Of a stretch of 17,421 nucleotides of DNA, positions 14,291-17,421 are shown in pieces; the first letter of the stretch is position 1, and each line of letters opens with the position of its first letter. The position numbers were made by a program, and so were the translations under genes. The notes beneath the pieces are model-generated. The model saw only the letters and a program-made list of their open reading frames with translations. It searched no databases and was not told the origin of the DNA. The stretch lies in the NCBI GenBank assembly GCA_009926295.1, contig RFPF01000037.1, forward strand, positions 1 through 17,421, in the 5' to 3' direction. This DNA comes from Planctomycetia bacterium (GTDB lineage: Bacteria > Planctomycetota > Planctomycetia > Pirellulales > UBA1268).

Positions 14291-15514
14291 GTGTCGCCAC
14301 AAGTTCGTCGCGTGCATCCGTTGCTGGCCCTCGGCTCGATCGGGATCCTCGTGCCGCTCGCCGGCTGCGGCGCCCAGCGGATCGAAGAAGGGCGGGCCGA
14401 AGTGCCGGCGCGGGTGACGGCGTCGGCCGATCCCTCGCTGTCCAACGTGCGGCCGCTGCCAGAGGTGATCACGAAGCCGCGGCCCTTCCGGCTGCCGGAG
14501 GTGATCGCCCGCGTGCCCTCGCTCGAACCGGTCACGATGACGCCGGCCATCGCGACGGGCGTGGCGACGGCCGCAGCCCCCGCTGCGCTCGAGTTCCCCG
14601 CCGATCGGCCCGCGGTGGCGGAGGTCGCGGCGATGTTCCGCGACTACCTCACGGCCTTCAACCGCCACGATGCAGCGGCGCTCGCCGCGCACTGGAGCGA
14701 GACGGCGGAGAACGTCGATCTCGATTCGGGCGAGACGACCCGCGGCCGCGAAGCCGTCGGCGAGGTGTTCACGGCACTGTTCGCGGAGGACGACGGCGCC
14801 ACGTTCGACATCGACGTCGAATCGATCCGACCCGTCAGCGCCGACGTGGTCCTTGTCGACGGCGTCTCGCGGATCTCGTTCACCGATGGCAGCCCGCACG
14901 CCTCCGCGGCGGACAGCCGGTTCTCCGCGGTCGTCGTGAAGCAGGATGGCCGCTGGCTGCTGGAGAGCGTGCGGGAGGCCTCGCTCGCCGCGCCGGCGAC
15001 CTCCACGGCGGCCCGCCCGCCACTGGAGCCGCTGTCGTGGCTCGTCGGTTCGTGGGAGGATGTCGGCGACGGCGTGACCGCGGGCACGCAGTGCTTCTGG
15101 AGCCCGGGCCGGGCGTTTCTCGTGCGCACCCACGTCGTGACGATCGACGCTCCGTCGGCCAGGCCGGCCGCCACCGAATCGGTGCCCGGCCTGCTGCCGC
15201 CGGGAACGTCGCCCGCCGGCACGCGGCGCGAACTCACGGAGATCATCGGCTGGGATGCCGAACGCGGCTGCGTGCGGTCCTGGCTCTTCACCTCCGACGG
15301 CCGCTTCGCCGAGGCCACCTGGGCCCGCGAGGGGGATGCCTGGCGCGTGCGCTACCAGGGAGGCGGCCCCGACGCATCCCTCACCGGCAGCCTCCGCATC
15401 GCGCAGCTCGGGCCGGACGAGGTCTCGATCCGCTGCGACGACGACCTCCTCGCCGACGTGATGCCGCCGGCCTGCGACTTCGTGCGGACGGCGCGGCTCG
15501 GTGCCGCCGACTAG
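14291..15514 (+). CDS. Two-domain lipoprotein with SnoaL/SgcJ-like (NTF2-fold) domain
   Basis: 407 residues. The lipoprotein signal peptide has hydrophobic LLALGSIGILVP and the lipobox LAGC, making Cys26 the acylated residue. A Pro/Ala-rich spacer (27-105) leads to a SnoaL-like or DUF4440/SgcJ-type domain (about 106-232): VAEVAAMFRDYLTAFNRHDA, an aromatic-rich AAHWSETAENVD, and DGRWLLESVRE. A second domain (about 245-407) begins PLSWLVGSWEDVGDG and resembles DUF1579-like lipocalin-type folds that follow such domains in planctomycete proteins. NTF2-fold domains bind small ligands or act as isomerases, but catalysis cannot be claimed here. It probably faces the periplasm. It overlaps no gene, and the transporter starts about 10 bases after its stop, suggesting one transcript. 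Function unknown. Confidence 0.78.
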   Translation: MSPQVRRVHPLLALGSIGILVPLAGCGAQRIEEGRAEVPARVTASADPSLSNVRPLPEVITKPRPFRLPEVIARVPSLEPVTMTPAIATGVATAAAPAALEFPADRPAVAEVAAMFRDYLTAFNRHDAAALAAHWSETAENVDLDSGETTRGREAVGEVFTALFAEDDGATFDIDVESIRPVSADVVLVDGVSRISFTDGSPHASAADSRFSAVVVKQDGRWLLESVREASLAAPATSTAARPPLEPLSWLVGSWEDVGDGVTAGTQCFWSPGRAFLVRTHVVTIDAPSARPAATESVPGLLPPGTSPAGTRRELTEIIGWDAERGCVRSWLFTSDGRFAEATWAREGDAWRVRYQGGGPDASLTGSLRIAQLGPDEVSIRCDDDLLADVMPPACDFVRTARLGAAD

Positions 15515-15524
15515 CAGCACCGCG

Positions 15525-16448
15525 ATGCGCCGGCTCCTCGACCTCGCCGCCAACGCCTTTCCGCTGTGGGTGCTCGCAGCCTGTGGAATGGCGCTCTTCG
15601 AGCCGCGGCTCTTCACGTGGTTTCGCGGCGAAGCGATCGTCTACGGGCTGGCCGTGATCATGCTCGGGATGGGCATCACCCTCTCCCTCGACGACTTCAC
15701 CCGCGTGGCGACCCGCCCCACCACGGTGGCCGCGGGCTTCGCCGCGCAGTTCCTCATCATGCCCGCCGCCGGGTGGCTCGTGGCCACGCTCCTCGGCCTC
15801 GAGACGCCCTTCGCAGTGGGGCTGATCCTCGTGGCCTGCTGCCCGGGCGGCACGGCGTCGAACGTGGTGACCTACATCGCGAGGGCCGACGTCGCGCTCT
15901 CGGTGCTGATGACCACCTGCACGACGCTCGGCGCCGTGGTGCTCACGCCCCTGCTCACGAAGCTGCTCGCGGGCCGGCTCGTCGAGGTCGATGCCTGGGG
16001 GCTGTTTCGCTCCACGCTCGCGGTGGTGGTGCTGCCGGTCGCGGCGGGCGTTGTCATCAACCGCTTTTTGCCCGGCGTCGTGCGGGCGGTGCTGCCGGTG
16101 GCGCCCCTCGTGAGCGTGGTCACGATCGCCCTGGTCTGTGCGAGCATCATCGGCCAGAACGCGGCGGCCGTCCTCACGAGCGGCCCGCGGCTGCTCGCGG
16201 CCGTCGCGCTCCTCCACGGACTCGGCTTCGGCGTGGGCTACCTCTTCGCCCGTCTCCTCGGCTACGACCGCACGGTCTCGCGCACGATCTCGATCGAGGT
16301 GGGCATGCAGAATTCCGGCCTCGGAGTCGTGCTCGCCCAGAAGCACTTCCCCGCCGAGCCGCTCACGGCGGTGCCCTGCGCCATCTCGAGCGTGGTGCAC
16401 TCCGTGATCGGCAGCGTCCTCGCCGGCTGGTGGCGCCTCCGACCGTAG
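15525..16448 (+). CDS. Bile acid:sodium symporter (BASS) family transporter
   Basis: 307 residues with about nine to ten hydrophobic segments, the usual length for bacterial BASS proteins. Diagnostic parts are IMLGMGITLSLDDF (45-58), the sodium-site motif CPGGTASN (106-113) in the first crossover helix, and EVGMQNSGLG (258-267) in the second. These proteins import organic anions (bile acids, pantoate, pyruvate or other keto acids) with sodium; the substrate here is unknown and animal bile acids are unlikely. The start ATG 15525 is taken because it follows the lipoprotein stop (15514). GTG 15501 in frame would overlap it and adds only eight residues. Neither has a clear Shine-Dalgarno, so translational coupling to the lipoprotein gene is plausible. 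It converges on the last gene with 18 bases between. Confidence 0.9.
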   Translation: MRRLLDLAANAFPLWVLAACGMALFEPRLFTWFRGEAIVYGLAVIMLGMGITLSLDDFTRVATRPTTVAAGFAAQFLIMPAAGWLVATLLGLETPFAVGLILVACCPGGTASNVVTYIARADVALSVLMTTCTTLGAVVLTPLLTKLLAGRLVEVDAWGLFRSTLAVVVLPVAAGVVINRFLPGVVRAVLPVAPLVSVVTIALVCASIIGQNAAAVLTSGPRLLAAVALLHGLGFGVGYLFARLLGYDRTVSRTISIEVGMQNSGLGVVLAQKHFPAEPLTAVPCAISSVVHSVIGSVLAGWWRLRP

Positions 16449-16466
16449 GGCAGGCTTCAGCCAGTC

Positions 16467-17421
16467 CTACTTCCGCGGGCCGGATTTCACGGTCGCCATC
16501 TGCGGCCGCTTCACGAAGTAGAGCTTCGGGTCGTCCACCACCCACGGCGTGCTCCACGTCTTGCCGTCGTCCATCACGCACACGTTGTAGAAGAAGGTCT
16601 TCACGGTCTCGGTGCGGTAGCCGTAGGGGAACTGCGATGTGATGTGGTCGTCCATCGTCAGGTCGTCCACGCCCGGGCTCGCGAAGTAGTGGATCATGCC
16701 GTCTGGCGTGAACGAGAGGCCGAGTGTCCACCAGCCGAGCTGGTCCTCGCCGATCGAGGGCCCGCGAATCTCGCCGCCGTTCTTGCCGCTCCGCACGCGG
16801 ATGTAGGCCTGCTGCGGCAGGTTCTTCTTCGCGTTCGCCTTCTCGTAGCAGATGAACATGCCGGGCCAGTATTCCTCGAGGCCCCACCAGCCCTCCCGCG
16901 GGTGGTCGTCGCCGGTGATGATCGCGTGGGTGTAGCAGCCCGCCCGGAAGCCGAACGACGGGCCGCTCCGCTTCTCCCACTGTTCGAACGGCGGCAGGTA
17001 GACCCTGGTCACGATGCTCGGGCTGTCGGCCACCGACACGCCGCCGCCGATGGAGCGGCTGGCGGCGAAGATCAGGTCATCCTGCTGCATCGTGTAGGTC
17101 ACCCGGCCCGGGATGCCGGCGTGCTGGGTCGAGATGAGCAGGCCATGGGCGCTCCCCTCGAGCCCGGGGCTCGGCAGGGCGATCCGCTTCACCACGTCGG
17201 GCGTGCCGCGCTTGGGACCCTCGAACCAGAGCCGGTTCACGCTCTTGCCGAGCGGGCCGCGCATCCGCTTGTCCTGCTCCTCCGAGCTCTTCGGGTGGTT
17301 GTAGTTCCAGGCCCACTTCTCATCCTCGAAGTCGTCGGTCGCACCCTTCGCCAATGAGCCAGTGCCCGGCACGAGCACCGGCTTCTTGGAGGCGGCAGGC
17401 TTCGCGGCGGGTCCGTCGGCG
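16467..17421 (-). CDS. Probable secreted protein of unknown function (5' end beyond window)
   Basis: 318 codons are visible, ending at TAG 16467; the frame stays open to the right edge, so the true start and any signal peptide are outside. The visible N-terminus is a low-complexity Ala/Pro/Lys linker (PAAKPAASKKP), of the kind that follows export signals in planctomycete secreted proteins. The rest is rich in Trp, Tyr, Gly and beta-prone stretches: DDFEDEKWAWNYNHP, GLLISTQHAGIPGRVTYTMQ, then EGWWGLEEYWPGMFICYE, LGWWTLGLSFTPDGMIHYF and GKTWSTPWVVDDP. The aromatic content suggests a jelly-roll or concanavalin-like fold, possibly carbohydrate binding. This is inference; no catalytic motif is recognised. 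An internal GTG near 17378 is an unlikely start because the linker continues upstream. Confidence 0.75.
   Translation of the reverse strand, partial: ADGPAAKPAASKKPVLVPGTGSLAKGATDDFEDEKWAWNYNHPKSSEEQDKRMRGPLGKSVNRLWFEGPKRGTPDVVKRIALPSPGLEGSAHGLLISTQHAGIPGRVTYTMQQDDLIFAASRSIGGGVSVADSPSIVTRVYLPPFEQWEKRSGPSFGFRAGCYTHAIITGDDHPREGWWGLEEYWPGMFICYEKANAKKNLPQQAYIRVRSGKNGGEIRGPSIGEDQLGWWTLGLSFTPDGMIHYFASPGVDDLTMDDHITSQFPYGYRTETVKTFFYNVCVMDDGKTWSTPWVVDDPKLYFVKRPQMATVKSGPRK

Noticed and set aside
12610..14550. Minus-strand open frame of 646 codons opposite the sialate esterase
   Set aside because: Composition is Arg/His/Leu-rich without any motif, while the plus strand encodes a full, recognisable enzyme. 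High GC makes long antisense frames common.
14012..15616. Minus-strand open frame opposite the lipoprotein
   Set aside because: Arg/Gly/His-rich shadow; the plus strand has a lipobox and domain signatures.
15381..16400. Minus-strand open frame opposite the BASS transporter
   Set aside because: Almost only His, Arg, Glu, Asp and Gly, the typical reverse reading of a GC-rich membrane protein gene.
1..17421. Defence system, prophage or transposon
   Set aside because: No nuclease, integrase, transposase, toxin-antitoxin or phage signature was found; gene content is ordinary envelope and metabolic functions of a planctomycete.

Overview
The window reads as chromosomal DNA of a GC-rich planctomycete, most likely of the Pirellulales. 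The evidence is a cluster of planctomycete-typical surface proteins: a YTV-repeat cysteine-rich wall protein, a protein with an N-terminal LEPR-XLL-type motif and FG-GAP repeats, a BBP7-like outer-membrane barrel, and secreted esterases. GTG starts are frequent (four of eleven genes) and usually sit behind a good Shine-Dalgarno sequence. I see no rRNA, tRNA, CRISPR array, transposase, integrase or phage gene. No stretch longer than about 235 bases lacks a gene.

Left (1-3973, minus strand): a tight glycan operon, read right to left. It encodes a sulfotransferase, a GT90/CAP10-type glycosyltransferase (ATGA overlap) and a large tandem GT2 protein that runs without a stop into a class I methyltransferase and off the left edge. 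The GT2 gene is broken by an exact 10-bp tandem duplication (1505-1524). Deleting one copy restores one reading frame.

Centre-left (4125-9046): an outer-membrane barrel gene (plus strand) converges on a large surface protein (minus strand) made of a LEPR-XLL-type leader, a DUF11-like domain, FG-GAP repeats and a C-terminal FKBP domain. Upstream is the YTV gene (minus strand), whose product is built on an exact 14-residue period. Block A is acidic and has almost no cysteine. Block B is basic and has a cysteine at the same position of most units. The gene has a good candidate promoter, a structured leader and a textbook intrinsic terminator. It is the most distinctive locus here.

Centre-right (9281-12536): an unrecognised four-helix membrane protein (minus), a divergent stand-alone two-CBS protein (plus), and a membrane-anchored HAD phosphatase fused to an SGNH hydrolase (minus).

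Right (12652-17421): a secreted sialate O-acetylesterase-family enzyme, a two-domain SnoaL-like lipoprotein and a bile acid:sodium symporter-family transporter lie in the same direction (plus). They converge on a partial secreted protein of unknown function (minus). The overall theme is the cell envelope: glycan assembly and sulfation, wall and outer-membrane proteins, and extracytoplasmic deacylation of carbohydrates. Links between these operons are inferred from proximity only.
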